From Sphaerimonospora mesophila NBRC 14179 = JCM 3151 (GTDB lineage: Bacteria > Actinomycetota > Actinomycetes > Streptosporangiales > Streptosporangiaceae), in the NCBI GenBank assembly GCA_001552515.1, contig BCRI01000028.1:1-60366 (forward strand): a DNA stretch of 60,366 nt, in the 5' to 3' direction. A model generated the notes under the pieces. The model was given only the letters and a program-made list of their open reading frames with translations. It was not told the DNA's origin and did not search any database. The translations under genes and the position numbers were made by a program. This document shows positions 52,501-60,366 of this stretch, piece by piece (the stretch's first letter is position 1; every line of letters starts with the position of its first letter).

Positions 52501-54070
52501 CCTCCGACCGTGCCGACACGACCCAGGGCAGTACGGCGTCGTCACCGCGTTCGACTGCCCGACCGGTGTCATCGCCAGAGACCTCTGCGGGTGCGGCCTC
52601 GGCGGGCACGATCTCTGGGGGCGCGGTCTTGGCGGGTGCGGCCTCGGTGGGTGCGTCCTCGGGGGGTGCGTCTTCGGCGGGGGCGGCCTCGATGATCACA
52701 TGTGCGTTGGTGCCGCTCACCCCGAAAGCGGACACTCCCGCGCGGCGCGGCTCACCGGTGTCCGGCCAGGGCACGGCCCGGGTGAGCAGGGAGACCCGTC
52801 CGGCCGACCAGTCGACACGCGGGGTGGGTTCGTCGACGTGCAGGGTCGCGGGCAGCACGCCGTGCCGCATGGCCTCCACGATCTTGATCACTCCGGCCGC
52901 CCCGGCCGCAGCGGCGGAGTGGCCGATATTCGACTTGATCGACCCCAGCCACAGCGGCCGGTCCCGGTCGCGGCCGTACGCCGACAGCAGCGCCCGCGCC
53001 TCGATGGGGTCGCCGAGCGGGGTGGCCGTGCCGTGGGCCTCCACGGCGTCCACCTGCGCCGGCGACAGCCCGGCGGCGGCCAGGGCCGCGCCGATCACGC
53101 GTTCCTGGGCCGGGCCGCTGGGCGCGGTGAGCCCGTTGGACGCGCCGTCCTGGTTGATCGCGCTGCCGCGCACCACCGCCAGCACCTGGTGCCCGTTGCG
53201 TCGGGCGTCGGACAGCCGTTCCAGCAGCAGCAGACCGATCCCCTCGGACCAGCCGGTGCCGTCGGCCGCGGCCGCGAACGAGCGGCACCGCCCGTCGGGC
53301 GACAGGCCGCGCTGCCTGCTGAACTCCACGAATCCGGCGGGCGTGGCCAGCACCGCGACGCCGCCGGCCACCGCCAGGTCGCACTCCTCCTGCCGGAGCG
53401 ACTGCACGGCGAGGTGCAGCGCCACGAGCGAGGAGGAGCAGGCGGTGTCCACGGTGAGCGCGGGGCCCTCCCAGCCCATCGCGTACGCCAGCCGCCCCGA
53501 CAGCACACTCGCCGCCACGCCGGTCAGCAGGAAGCCCTCCAGCTCCTCGGGCGCCGGGTCCATGAGCCCGGCGTAGTCCTGGCCGCTGCTCCCCACGAAC
53601 ACGCCGGTCAGGGTGCCGCGCAGGGACTCCGGGTCCAGGCGGGCCCGTTCCAGCAGCTCCCAGGAGGTCTCCAGGAGCAGCCGCTGCTGCGGATCCATGG
53701 CCAGCGCCTCGCGCGGGGAGATCCCGAAGAAGGCGGCGTCGAAGTCGCCCGCCCCCTCCAGGAATCCGCCCCGGGTGACGTAGGTGGTGCCGGGGTGGTC
53801 GGGGTCGGGGTGATAGAGCGCGTCCAGGTCCCACCCCCGGTCGGCGGGGAACGGGCCGATCGCGTCCCGCTCCTCGGCGACGAGCCGCCACAGGTCCTCC
53901 GGAGAGCGCACCCCGCCGGGGTAGCGGCAGCTCGCTGCGACGATCGCGATCGGCTCGCGGCGGCGCTCCTCGGCCTCGCGCAACCGTCGCCGGGTCTCGT
54001 GCAGTTCGAGGGTGGCGCGCCTGAGGTAGTCGCGCAGCTTCTCCTCGGTCGAGGAGATCTCAGTGGTCAC
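49565..54070 (-). CDS. Type I modular polyketide synthase, one module (KS-AT-degenerate KR-ACP)
   Basis: Single elongation module, 1501 aa, GTG 54070. An N-terminal coiled-coil docking helix ([20 protein letters not shown]) precedes the KS, with active Cys in [12 protein letters not shown] near residue 210 and both His motifs. An Ala/Glu/Pro linker follows. The AT has GHSQGEIAA near 688 and YAAHSPHV near 785, close to the methylmalonyl YASH motif. The KR region is abnormal: [12 protein letters not shown] in the cofactor site, [10 protein letters not shown] where a catalytic Lys is expected, and YAAAG in place of YAAAN, so I expect no reduction. The ACP ([10 protein letters not shown]) ends the protein, with no thioesterase and no C-terminal docking region. 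Confidence 0.95.
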   Translation of the reverse strand: MTTEISSTEEKLRDYLRRATLELHETRRRLREAEERRREPIAIVAASCRYPGGVRSPEDLWRLVAEERDAIGPFPADRGWDLDALYHPDPDHPGTTYVTRGGFLEGAGDFDAAFFGISPREALAMDPQQRLLLETSWELLERARLDPESLRGTLTGVFVGSSGQDYAGLMDPAPEELEGFLLTGVAASVLSGRLAYAMGWEGPALTVDTACSSSLVALHLAVQSLRQEECDLAVAGGVAVLATPAGFVEFSRQRGLSPDGRCRSFAAAADGTGWSEGIGLLLLERLSDARRNGHQVLAVVRGSAINQDGASNGLTAPSGPAQERVIGAALAAAGLSPAQVDAVEAHGTATPLGDPIEARALLSAYGRDRDRPLWLGSIKSNIGHSAAAAGAAGVIKIVEAMRHGVLPATLHVDEPTPRVDWSAGRVSLLTRAVPWPDTGEPRRAGVSAFGVSGTNAHVIIEAAPAEDAPPEDAPTEAAPAKTAPPEIVPAEAAPAEVSGDDTGRAVERGDDAVLPWVVSARSEAALRAQGARLQPYADGHDARRVAWSLATTRAALEHRAVVLGSGAADFARGLDALAAGEAAANLVRGTATPGGAQVAFVFSGQGGRWPGMGAALLRSSPAFAEEIERCAEALTPHVDWSLTDALRGGPGAPDLGRDEVAQPALWAMMVALTRLWREAGVHPAAVTGHSQGEIAAATVAGVLSLADGARVVALRSGLLAAARGRGGMVAVTMPQEEAERRWGDRVTVAAVTGPSYVTLAGEHGALDEVLAECEAAGVRARRVDVEYAAHSPHVEPARAALAAALADLVPAPGTIPFYSSVTGGPLDGRELDGAYWGRNLRERVRFADSVRALLADGHTLFVEPGPHPVLVAGVAETAEAAESSAAVVATLRRGSADRARFLGALAEAYAHGAPVDWRAVLDPARPLDLPTYPFQPRRYWITPRRSADGGPDSWRYRVAWRPVAEPDTPPELSGTWQVLVPEGYEHDELVTDVVAALTAHGAKVETAATPDGGAYAGVLSLLALDESPHPEHPELSRGLAATLALTRPTRGPLWLVTREAVVAAPGDRIAEPARARIWGLGRSLALERPDLWGGLVDLPARLDSRAGERLARALAAPPGGEDQVAVRAVGLLAARLVRAAPSAPSWSPSGTVLVTGGVTPYGGHLARWLVDHGAERVVLVAGEPVAAPGEKITVVAADPGDRDALAALVAEHRPRTVVHAADHLEESTLDTLTLDRLERVLRGNTGAAHALHAATAAAEEEPAAFVLFSSIAATFGGVGQAAYAAAGAELDALAEHRRGSGLPALSVAWGLWSAQLPEQTPAQTSAQTPVGPGSGEGPQRGGRLTGRGVGLMPPASALDALRRDLHGDAGAVVVADLDWSRFAPAYEGERSRPLIADFTAVPEDGRPGETGDAVPPIQEPGELLDLVRGHAAAVLGHETPAEIHPDRRFTEAGFDSLTAVELRNRLGTAFGRRLPADVVFDHPTPRQLARHLGQTLEEPHH

Positions 54071-54076
54071 CGGCGC

Positions 54077-57000
54077 TCACCCTTCCAGCTCTGCGTCGAG
54101 GAAGTCGAACAGTTCGTCGTCGCTGGCCGCGCGGAGCCGCTCGGCGACCGCCGCCCCGTCCGCGTCCGCCGCCGGGGCGGCGGTCAGCTCGCCGAGCAGG
54201 GCCTGCAGCCGGGCCGCGACCCGCCGCCGTTCCCCGCTGTCCACGCCGGCGGCCAGCGCGGCGGCGATCCCGTCCAGCGCGGCGTCGAGGGAGGGCCGCT
54301 CGCCCTCCCCGATCCGCCCGAGGAGGTAGGCGGCCAGCGCCTCCGGTGTGGGGTGGTCGAACACGAGCGTGGGCGGCAGGTCCAGCCCGGTGGCCGCGCC
54401 GAGCCGGTTGCGCAGGTTGACCGCGGCGAGCGAGTCGAACCCGAGGTCGCGCACCGGCCGGTCGGGCGGGATCGCCTCGACGCTCTCGTGGCCGAGCACG
54501 GCCGCGATCTCGGCGCGTACGGCCCGCACCAGCACGCGCGGTCGTTCGGTCTCGGAGAGTCCGGCCAGCCTGCGCGGCAGCTCGGCCTCCCCGTCGGCGT
54601 CGTCGCGGGGGGTCTGCGCGGCGCGCAGCACGTGGCGCACCTCGGCCAGGTCCGCGATCAGCGGCCGGGAGCGCAGCGCGGTGAAGGCGGGCACGAACCG
54701 CTCCCAGTCCACGTCGGCGATCACGACGGTCGCCTGGTCCTCCTCCAGCGCCTGGCCCAGCGCGGTCAGCGCGAGCGTAGGCTCCATCGCGGGCACGCCA
54801 CGGCGGCGCAGCTGCTCGCGCCGCTCCGCCTCGGCAGCGGCGTCGCCGAGATCCACCTCGGCCCACAGTCCCCACGCCACGGCGGTTGCCGTACGGCCGT
54901 GGGCGCGGCGGAGCTCGGCGAGCGCGTCCAGATAGGCGTTGGCCGCCGCGTACCCCGCCTGACCGCCGCTGCCCCACACGCCCGCGATCGAGGAGAACAG
55001 CACGAAGGCGTCGAGCTCCCGTTCGCCGAGCAGCTCGTGCAGGTGGGCCGCGCCCAGCGTCTTGGCCGCGAGCACGGACTGCAGCTCGGCCGGCCCGGTC
55101 TCGGCCAGGGCCGTGGCCTCCAGCGCGCCCGCGGTGTGGAAGACGGCGGTCGGCGGGTGCTCGGCGAGCAGCGCGGCCACGGCGGACCGGTCGGTGAGAT
55201 CGCACTCGGCGACCGTCACCCGCGTCCCGTCGAGCTCCCGCGCGAGATCGCCGGCGGCGCCGCCGTCCCCGGGCGGCTCCACGAGGACGATGTGGTCGGC
55301 GCCGCGGGCGGCGAGCCAACGGGCCAGGTGGCCGCCGAAGCCGGTGGCGCCCCCGGTGACGAGCACGGTGCCGCTCGGCCGGAAGGCCCGCCCGGTGGCC
55401 GCCGCCGGGGTGGCCGCGCGGGTCAGGCGGCGGGCGAGCAGCCCGGACGGTCGTACGGCGAGCTGGTCCTCCTCGCCCACCCCGGCCAGGGCACGGGCGA
55501 TCCGGGGGACGATGCGGCCGTCGAGGGTGCCGGGTGTCCCCGGGAGGTCGATCAGGCCGCCCCACAGCCGGGGATGCTCCAGCGCCACGGCGCGTCCGAG
55601 CCCCCACACCTGCGCCTGCGCGGGATCTCCGCCCCCCGGCCCCGCCGCGCCACGGCCCTCTGGTCCGACGGCGGCACGGCCCTCTGGGCCGACGGCGCCA
55701 CGGGTCGCCAGCCACAGCCGGACGCCGTCCAGGTCGAGGGCGTCGAGGGCCCGGACCAGGGCCACCGTGGCGGCCAGACCGGCGGGCACGGCCGGGTGGC
55801 CGGGCAGCGCGGCGGTGGCCAGACCCAGCAGCGACAGCACTCCCGCGATCCTCCCGCGTGGCGCCGCCGCGAGCACGTCCGACAGTTCCTCGGGGGCGGA
55901 GGCGTCCACCATGACCGTGACGACGTCGGCCCCGGCCCCGGTCAGGGCGCCGGCGCAGAATCCGGCGATGTCCGCCCAGCCTCCCGTCTCGGCGTTCTGC
56001 TGGGCGGGCACGAGCAGCAGCCAGGTTCCGGTCAGGGTGGGCGGCGGACCCGCCGGTTCCTCGACGGGGACCCAGGTGACGCGATAGCGCCAGGAGGCGG
56101 TGGCGGACCGTTCGCGGCGGCGGGCGTGCCAGTCGGACAGGACGGGCAGGACCTCGCCGAGGGGGCCGGGCTCCGCCATGCCGAGCGCGTCGGCGAAGCG
56201 TGCGGGGTCCGCGCTCTCGACGGCCGCCCAGAAGGCGCGCTCCATCGGGTCTGCCGCTTCGGCCGGGCGCTTCTCCTCTCCGGGCTCCAGCCAGTAGCGC
56301 CGCCGCTGGAACGGGTACGTCGGCAGTTCCACGGGCGGCGTGGCGGCCCTGCCGTACGCGGGCCGCCAGTCGACGGGCAGACCCGCCACGTGCGCCTCGG
56401 CCAGGCCGGTCAGGAACCGGTCCGGCCCGCCGTCGTCACGCCGCAGCGTGCCCACCACCGTGACCGGTACGGCCGCCTCGTCGGCCGTCTCCCGGACGGC
56501 GGCGGCGAGCACGGGATGCGGGCTGATCTCCACGAACGCCCGGTGGCCCTTGTCCAGCAGGGTGCGGGTGGCCTCGGCGAAGCGCACGGTCTGGCGCAGG
56601 TTGCGATACCAGTACTCCTCGTCCAGCGAGGCCCCGTCCACCCACTGCCCGGTGACCGTGGACAGGAACGGGACGTCGGGACCGCGCGGGGTGATCCCGT
56701 CCAGGGCCCGGCGCAACTCGTCGCGGATCGCCTCCACGCCGGACGAGTGGGAGGCGTAGTCCACCGGCAGGCGGCGGACCTGCACGCCCGCGGCCTCGTG
56801 CCGGGAGACCAGCTCCTCCAGCGCGGCGGGGTCGCCCGCGACGACGACGGAGGAGGGACCGTTGACGACGGCGAGCGCGAGCCCCGACTCCATGAGGTCC
56901 AGCCGGTCGGGAGGCAGCGCCAGCGCGGCCATGCCGCCGGTGCCGGCCAGCGCGCGCAGGGCCCTGCTGCGCAGGGCCACGATCCTGGCGCCGTCGGCCA

Positions 57001-60000
57001 GGGACAGGGCTCCCGCCACGCACGCCGCCGCGATCTCACCCTGGGAGTGCCCCACGACGGCGGTGGGCTCCACGCCGTACGAACGCCACAGATCGGCCAG
57101 CGCGACCATCATGGCCCACAGCGCGGGCTGCACGACATCCACCCGATCCGGGTCCGCCGGGTCACGGCCGCGCAGCGCGTCCTCCAGCGACCAGTCCACG
57201 TACGGCGCGAGCGCCTCGGCGCACTCCGCGATCCGCGCGGCGAACACCGGTTCCCCGTCGAGCAGCGCGGCCCCCATGCCGAGCCACTGCGAGCCCTGGC
57301 CGGGGAAGACGAACACCGCTCCCGTGTCGGGTCCCGCCGTCCCCCGCACCACCCCGGCCGCCGCGTCGCCCCGCGCCAGCGCGGCCAGCCCGCCGGCGAA
57401 GCCCGCGCGGCCGGTGGCCACGACGACGGCGCGCCGTTCGAGGGTCGCCCGGGTGACGGCCAGGGCGTGGCCGATGCCGGCCAGATCGGGCGCCGGATCG
57501 GCCTCCAGGCGGGCCAGCAGCCGGTCGGCCTGCTCGCGCAGGGCGGCCTCGCTCTGGCCGGACAGCACCCACGGCAGCGGGCGCCGCGGCTCCTCCGGGT
57601 TCGGCGCCGGGATCGGTTCCTCCGCCGGCGCGGCCTCCACGATCACGTGGGCGTTGGTGCCGCTGATGCCGAAGGAGGAGATCGCCGCCCGCCGGATGCC
57701 GCCGGTCTCGGGCCAGGGCACGGGCTCGGTCAGCAGGGACACCGCGCCGGCGGCCCAGTCGACGTGCGGGGTCGGCTCGTCCACGTGCAGGGTGCGCGGC
57801 AGCGTGCCATGCCGCATCGCCTGCACCATCTTGATCACTCCGGCGGCCCCGGCCGCCGCCTGGGTGTGACCGATGTTCGACTTGACCGAGCCCAGCCACA
57901 GCGGGCGTTCGCGGTCGCGGCCGTAGGTGGCGAGCAGGGCCTGCGCCTCGATCGGGTCGCCCAGGGCGGTGCCGGTGCCGTGCCCCTCCACCGCGTCCAC
58001 GTCCGCGGGGTCGAGGCGGGCATCGGCGAGTGCCCGGCGGATGACCCGCTGCTGGGAGGGCCCGTTGGGGGCGGTGAGCCCGTTGGACGCGCCGTCCTGG
58101 TTGACCGCGCTCCCCCGGACGACGGCGAGCACGCGGTGCCCGTTGCGACGGGCGTCGGACAGCCGCTCCAGCAGCAGCAGGCCCACTCCCTCGCTCCACC
58201 CGGTGCCGTCGGCCGAGGCGGCGAACGACTTGCACCGGCCGTCGGGCGCCAGGCCGCGCTGCCGGCTGAACTCCACGAAGGTGCCCGGCGTGGCCATCAC
58301 GGTCACCCCCCCGGCCAGCGCCATCGAGCACTCGCCGCGCCGCAGCGCCTGCGCCGCCAGGTGCAGGGCCACCAGGGAGGACGAGCACGCCGTGTCCACG
58401 GTGACCGCCGGCCCTTCCAGCCCGAAGGCGTACGCGAGGCGCCCGGAGGCGACGCTGCCCGCCGTGCCGGTGCCGACGTAGCCCTCCAGCTCGGGTGGTA
58501 CGGCGGGCAGCAGGGCCGCGTAGTCGTGGTACATGACGCCGACGAAGACCCCGGTGTCGCTGCCGCGCACCGCGGTCGGGTCGAGCCCGGCGCGTTCGAA
58601 GGTCTCCCAGGTGACCTCGAGCAGGAGCCGCTGCTGGGGGTCCATGGCCAGCGCCTCGCGGGGACCGATGCCGAACAGTTCCGCGTCGAACCGATCGGCG
58701 TCGTAGAGGAAGCCGCCCTCACGGGCATAGCTGGTGCCGGGGTGGTCGGGGTCGGGGTCGTAGAGCGACTCCAGGTCCCAGCCGCGGTCGGCGGGGAACA
58801 GGGAGATGCCGTCGCCGCCCGAGGCCACCAGGTCCCACAGGTCCTCGGGGGAGCGTACGCCACCCGGGTAGCGGCAGCCCATCGCCACGATGGCGATCGG
58901 CTCGTCGGTGGCCGGCCCCGCCTGTCGGGGCTGCGTACGGACGGGGTCCGTCGCGGGGGTCAGGACCTCCCGGAGCAGATATTCGGCGAGGGCCGACGGC
59001 GTGGGGTGATCGAACACGAGCGTGGCCGGCAGCCGGACGCCCGTGAGCGTGGCCAGCCCGTTGCGCAGCTCGACGGCGGTGAGGGAGTCGAGGCCCAGCT
59101 CGGTGAAGGTCGCCGTGGGCGGCACCGCCTCGAACCCGCGATGACCGAGCACCGCGGCCACCTGGGTGCGTACGGCGTCCAGCGTGATCCGGGCCCGCTC
59201 GGCGTCCGTCCGGCCGGCGAGGCGGCGGGGCAGCTCGGCACCGCCCTCGGCGGGGGCGCGGCCCGTACGGACGAGGTCCGGGCTGACGAGGCCCGCCAAC
59301 AGCGGCGGCACGGGCCCGGCGCCGGCGGCGAGGTCCAGGCGCATCGGCAGCAGCACGGCGTCCGCCGCCGCGCCTGACCCAGCGCCTGACCCAGCGCCGG
59401 ACACCGCGTCGAACAGCGCCAGCCCCTCCTGCGCCGTCAACGCGGGAATCCCGCGGCGCGCCCCGCCCGCCATGCCGGTCTCCAGCTCCCACAGGCCCCA
59501 GGCGAGGGAGGTCGCGGGCAGGCCGTCCGCCCGGCGACGCCGGGCGAGGGCGTCCAGGACCGCGTTCGCCGCGGCGTAGTTGGCCTGGCCCGGCGCGCCG
59601 AACGTGGCGGCGGCCGAGGAGAACAGGGTGAACGACCGCAGTGGAAGGTCCCGGGTCAGCTCGTGCAGGTGCAGCGCCGCTTCGGCCTTGGGCGCCAGCA
59701 CGGCGGCGAGCCGGTCGGGGGTGAGCGCGTCGAGCAGGCCGTCGTCCAGCACGCCCGCCGCGTGCACCACCGCGGTGAGCGGATGGGCCGGATCGATCCC
59801 GGCCAGCAGGGCGGCGACGCCCGCTCGGTCGGACACGTCGCACGCGGCGACGGTCACCTGGGCGCCCATATCGGACAGCTCGGCCCGCAGCTCGGCGGCA
59901 CCGGGTGCCTCCGGCCCGCGCCGACCGGCGAGCAGCAGGTGACGTACGCCGTGCTCGCGCACGAGGTGATGGGCCAGCAGGCGACCGAGGGCCCCGGTGC

Positions 60001-60366
60001 CGCCGGTGACCAGCACCGTTCCCTCCGGGTCGTACGCAGGCCCGGCCGGGTGATGATCACCGGCCGGGAGTGCGGCACGGGCCAGGCGCGGGGCCAGCGG
60101 CCTCCCCTCGCGCACGGCCACCCGTGGTTCACCGGAGGCCAGCACGTGGTCGAGGTTCCGGTGCGACTCGGCGCTTCCGTCGAGATCGACCAGGAGGAAG
60201 CGGCCCGGGTGCTCCGACTGGGCGGACCCGATGAGCCCCCAGACCGCCGCGCCGGCCAGGTCCGGACCGGCGGAGTCGCCAGGGCCGGTCGCCACCGCGC
60301 CCCTGGTGATCAGAGCGAGGCGGGTCTCGGGCAGGCGGCCGGAGGCCGTCCAGTCCTGCGCCAGGG
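54077..60366 (-). CDS. Type I modular polyketide synthase (5' end beyond window): KR-ACP / KS-AT-KR-ACP-docking
   Basis: At least 2095 codons are visible and the frame runs off the right edge; the GTG at 60295 is internal. Going downstream: a KR ([15 protein letters not shown] near 60010, LDD motif, YAAAN) of B-type; an ACP ([10 protein letters not shown] near 59090); a KS (58900-57620, TACSSS); an AT (57310-56300) with GHSQGEIAA and YASHSSGV, indicating methylmalonyl-CoA; a second KR ([31 protein letters not shown]) of A-type with intact Lys; an ACP ([10 protein letters not shown] near 54440); and a C-terminal docking domain (54310-54080). No DH or ER is visible. The next PKS starts 6 bp downstream, and its N-terminal helix should dock here. 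Confidence 0.96.
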   Translation of the reverse strand, partial: LAQDWTASGRLPETRLALITRGAVATGPGDSAGPDLAGAAVWGLIGSAQSEHPGRFLLVDLDGSAESHRNLDHVLASGEPRVAVREGRPLAPRLARAALPAGDHHPAGPAYDPEGTVLVTGGTGALGRLLAHHLVREHGVRHLLLAGRRGPEAPGAAELRAELSDMGAQVTVAACDVSDRAGVAALLAGIDPAHPLTAVVHAAGVLDDGLLDALTPDRLAAVLAPKAEAALHLHELTRDLPLRSFTLFSSAAATFGAPGQANYAAANAVLDALARRRRADGLPATSLAWGLWELETGMAGGARRGIPALTAQEGLALFDAVSGAGSGAGSGAAADAVLLPMRLDLAAGAGPVPPLLAGLVSPDLVRTGRAPAEGGAELPRRLAGRTDAERARITLDAVRTQVAAVLGHRGFEAVPPTATFTELGLDSLTAVELRNGLATLTGVRLPATLVFDHPTPSALAEYLLREVLTPATDPVRTQPRQAGPATDEPIAIVAMGCRYPGGVRSPEDLWDLVASGGDGISLFPADRGWDLESLYDPDPDHPGTSYAREGGFLYDADRFDAELFGIGPREALAMDPQQRLLLEVTWETFERAGLDPTAVRGSDTGVFVGVMYHDYAALLPAVPPELEGYVGTGTAGSVASGRLAYAFGLEGPAVTVDTACSSSLVALHLAAQALRRGECSMALAGGVTVMATPGTFVEFSRQRGLAPDGRCKSFAASADGTGWSEGVGLLLLERLSDARRNGHRVLAVVRGSAVNQDGASNGLTAPNGPSQQRVIRRALADARLDPADVDAVEGHGTGTALGDPIEAQALLATYGRDRERPLWLGSVKSNIGHTQAAAGAAGVIKMVQAMRHGTLPRTLHVDEPTPHVDWAAGAVSLLTEPVPWPETGGIRRAAISSFGISGTNAHVIVEAAPAEEPIPAPNPEEPRRPLPWVLSGQSEAALREQADRLLARLEADPAPDLAGIGHALAVTRATLERRAVVVATGRAGFAGGLAALARGDAAAGVVRGTAGPDTGAVFVFPGQGSQWLGMGAALLDGEPVFAARIAECAEALAPYVDWSLEDALRGRDPADPDRVDVVQPALWAMMVALADLWRSYGVEPTAVVGHSQGEIAAACVAGALSLADGARIVALRSRALRALAGTGGMAALALPPDRLDLMESGLALAVVNGPSSVVVAGDPAALEELVSRHEAAGVQVRRLPVDYASHSSGVEAIRDELRRALDGITPRGPDVPFLSTVTGQWVDGASLDEEYWYRNLRQTVRFAEATRTLLDKGHRAFVEISPHPVLAAAVRETADEAAVPVTVVGTLRRDDGGPDRFLTGLAEAHVAGLPVDWRPAYGRAATPPVELPTYPFQRRRYWLEPGEEKRPAEAADPMERAFWAAVESADPARFADALGMAEPGPLGEVLPVLSDWHARRRERSATASWRYRVTWVPVEEPAGPPPTLTGTWLLLVPAQQNAETGGWADIAGFCAGALTGAGADVVTVMVDASAPEELSDVLAAAPRGRIAGVLSLLGLATAALPGHPAVPAGLAATVALVRALDALDLDGVRLWLATRGAVGPEGRAAVGPEGRGAAGPGGGDPAQAQVWGLGRAVALEHPRLWGGLIDLPGTPGTLDGRIVPRIARALAGVGEEDQLAVRPSGLLARRLTRAATPAAATGRAFRPSGTVLVTGGATGFGGHLARWLAARGADHIVLVEPPGDGGAAGDLARELDGTRVTVAECDLTDRSAVAALLAEHPPTAVFHTAGALEATALAETGPAELQSVLAAKTLGAAHLHELLGERELDAFVLFSSIAGVWGSGGQAGYAAANAYLDALAELRRAHGRTATAVAWGLWAEVDLGDAAAEAERREQLRRRGVPAMEPTLALTALGQALEEDQATVVIADVDWERFVPAFTALRSRPLIADLAEVRHVLRAAQTPRDDADGEAELPRRLAGLSETERPRVLVRAVRAEIAAVLGHESVEAIPPDRPVRDLGFDSLAAVNLRNRLGAATGLDLPPTLVFDHPTPEALAAYLLGRIGEGERPSLDAALDGIAAALAAGVDSGERRRVAARLQALLGELTAAPAADADGAAVAERLRAASDDELFDFLDAELEG

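Noticed and set aside
50975-59377. A 2800-codon open frame on the plus strand, antisense to both PKS genes
   Set aside because: Its translation is Arg/Gly/Val/His-rich with no domain. It arises because GC-rich third positions of the true PKS frame suppress stops on the other strand. The minus strand shows full KS, AT, KR and ACP motifs.

Overview
The window is high-GC DNA with dense reading frames, frequent GTG and TTG starts and many 1-8 bp gene overlaps. Together with a modular type I PKS, a DUF5709 gene, an Acg-type nitroreductase, an ECF41/SigJ-like sigma factor and B12-controlled metE and nrdAB genes, this points to a filamentous actinomycete. I would guess Streptosporangiales or Streptomyces-like, but no rRNA or housekeeping marker is present to decide. 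I saw no tRNA, rRNA, CRISPR array, insertion sequence or origin.

Region 1 (1-10278) is a catabolic-looking island. A PotABCD-type ABC importer (permease cut by the left edge, second permease, ATPase, lipoprotein) is transcribed leftwards, divergently from a PucR-family regulator. Their 458-bp intergenic region holds a perfect 15-bp inverted repeat. Further right on the minus strand lie an SDR, a MaoC hydratase, a crotonase, an acyl-CoA ligase and a DUF6308-like protein, a plausible CoA-thioester degradation set.

Region 2 (10566-17345) holds small stand-alone genes: a HAD hydrolase, a DUF1801 protein, a VOC protein, a large STAND-type regulator with its LuxR helix-turn-helix at the N-terminus, an alpha/beta hydrolase and an M20 peptidase.

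Region 3 (17412-27298) is a second uptake and catabolism island. A complete Liv-type ABC importer (livG, livF, livH, livM, binding protein) ends at a strong hairpin. An IclR regulator follows, then a convergent operon of amidohydrolase, acyl-CoA ligase, SCP2/Ltp2-like thiolase-fold protein and DUF35 protein.

Region 4 (27443-35590) is mixed: an Acg-like nitroreductase, a TetR/P450 divergent pair with nested operators, WrbA, the ECF sigma factor, an HD protein, two acidic hydrophilic proteins (one DUF5709) and a TSUP permease.

Region 5 (35649-42762) is a B12-response locus. metE (minus) and nrdAB (plus) are divergent, and each has its own cobalamin riboswitch. The two aptamers are close copies on opposite strands, so they form a long inverted repeat. 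A helically phased pair of NrdR boxes sits directly before the nrd aptamer. A TusA-like gene follows nrdB behind a 13-codon leader reading frame.

Region 6 (42997-60366) is part of a type I PKS cluster, transcribed leftwards and cut by the right edge. It holds a multimodular PKS (KR-ACP, then KS-AT-KR-ACP plus docking domain), a one-module PKS with a degenerate KR and no thioesterase, a FAD monooxygenase, an unusual single polypeptide with two complete P450 domains, a type II thioesterase, a strong hairpin, and a Baeyer-Villiger-type monooxygenase. The P450-P450 fusion is the most novel-looking item in the window.
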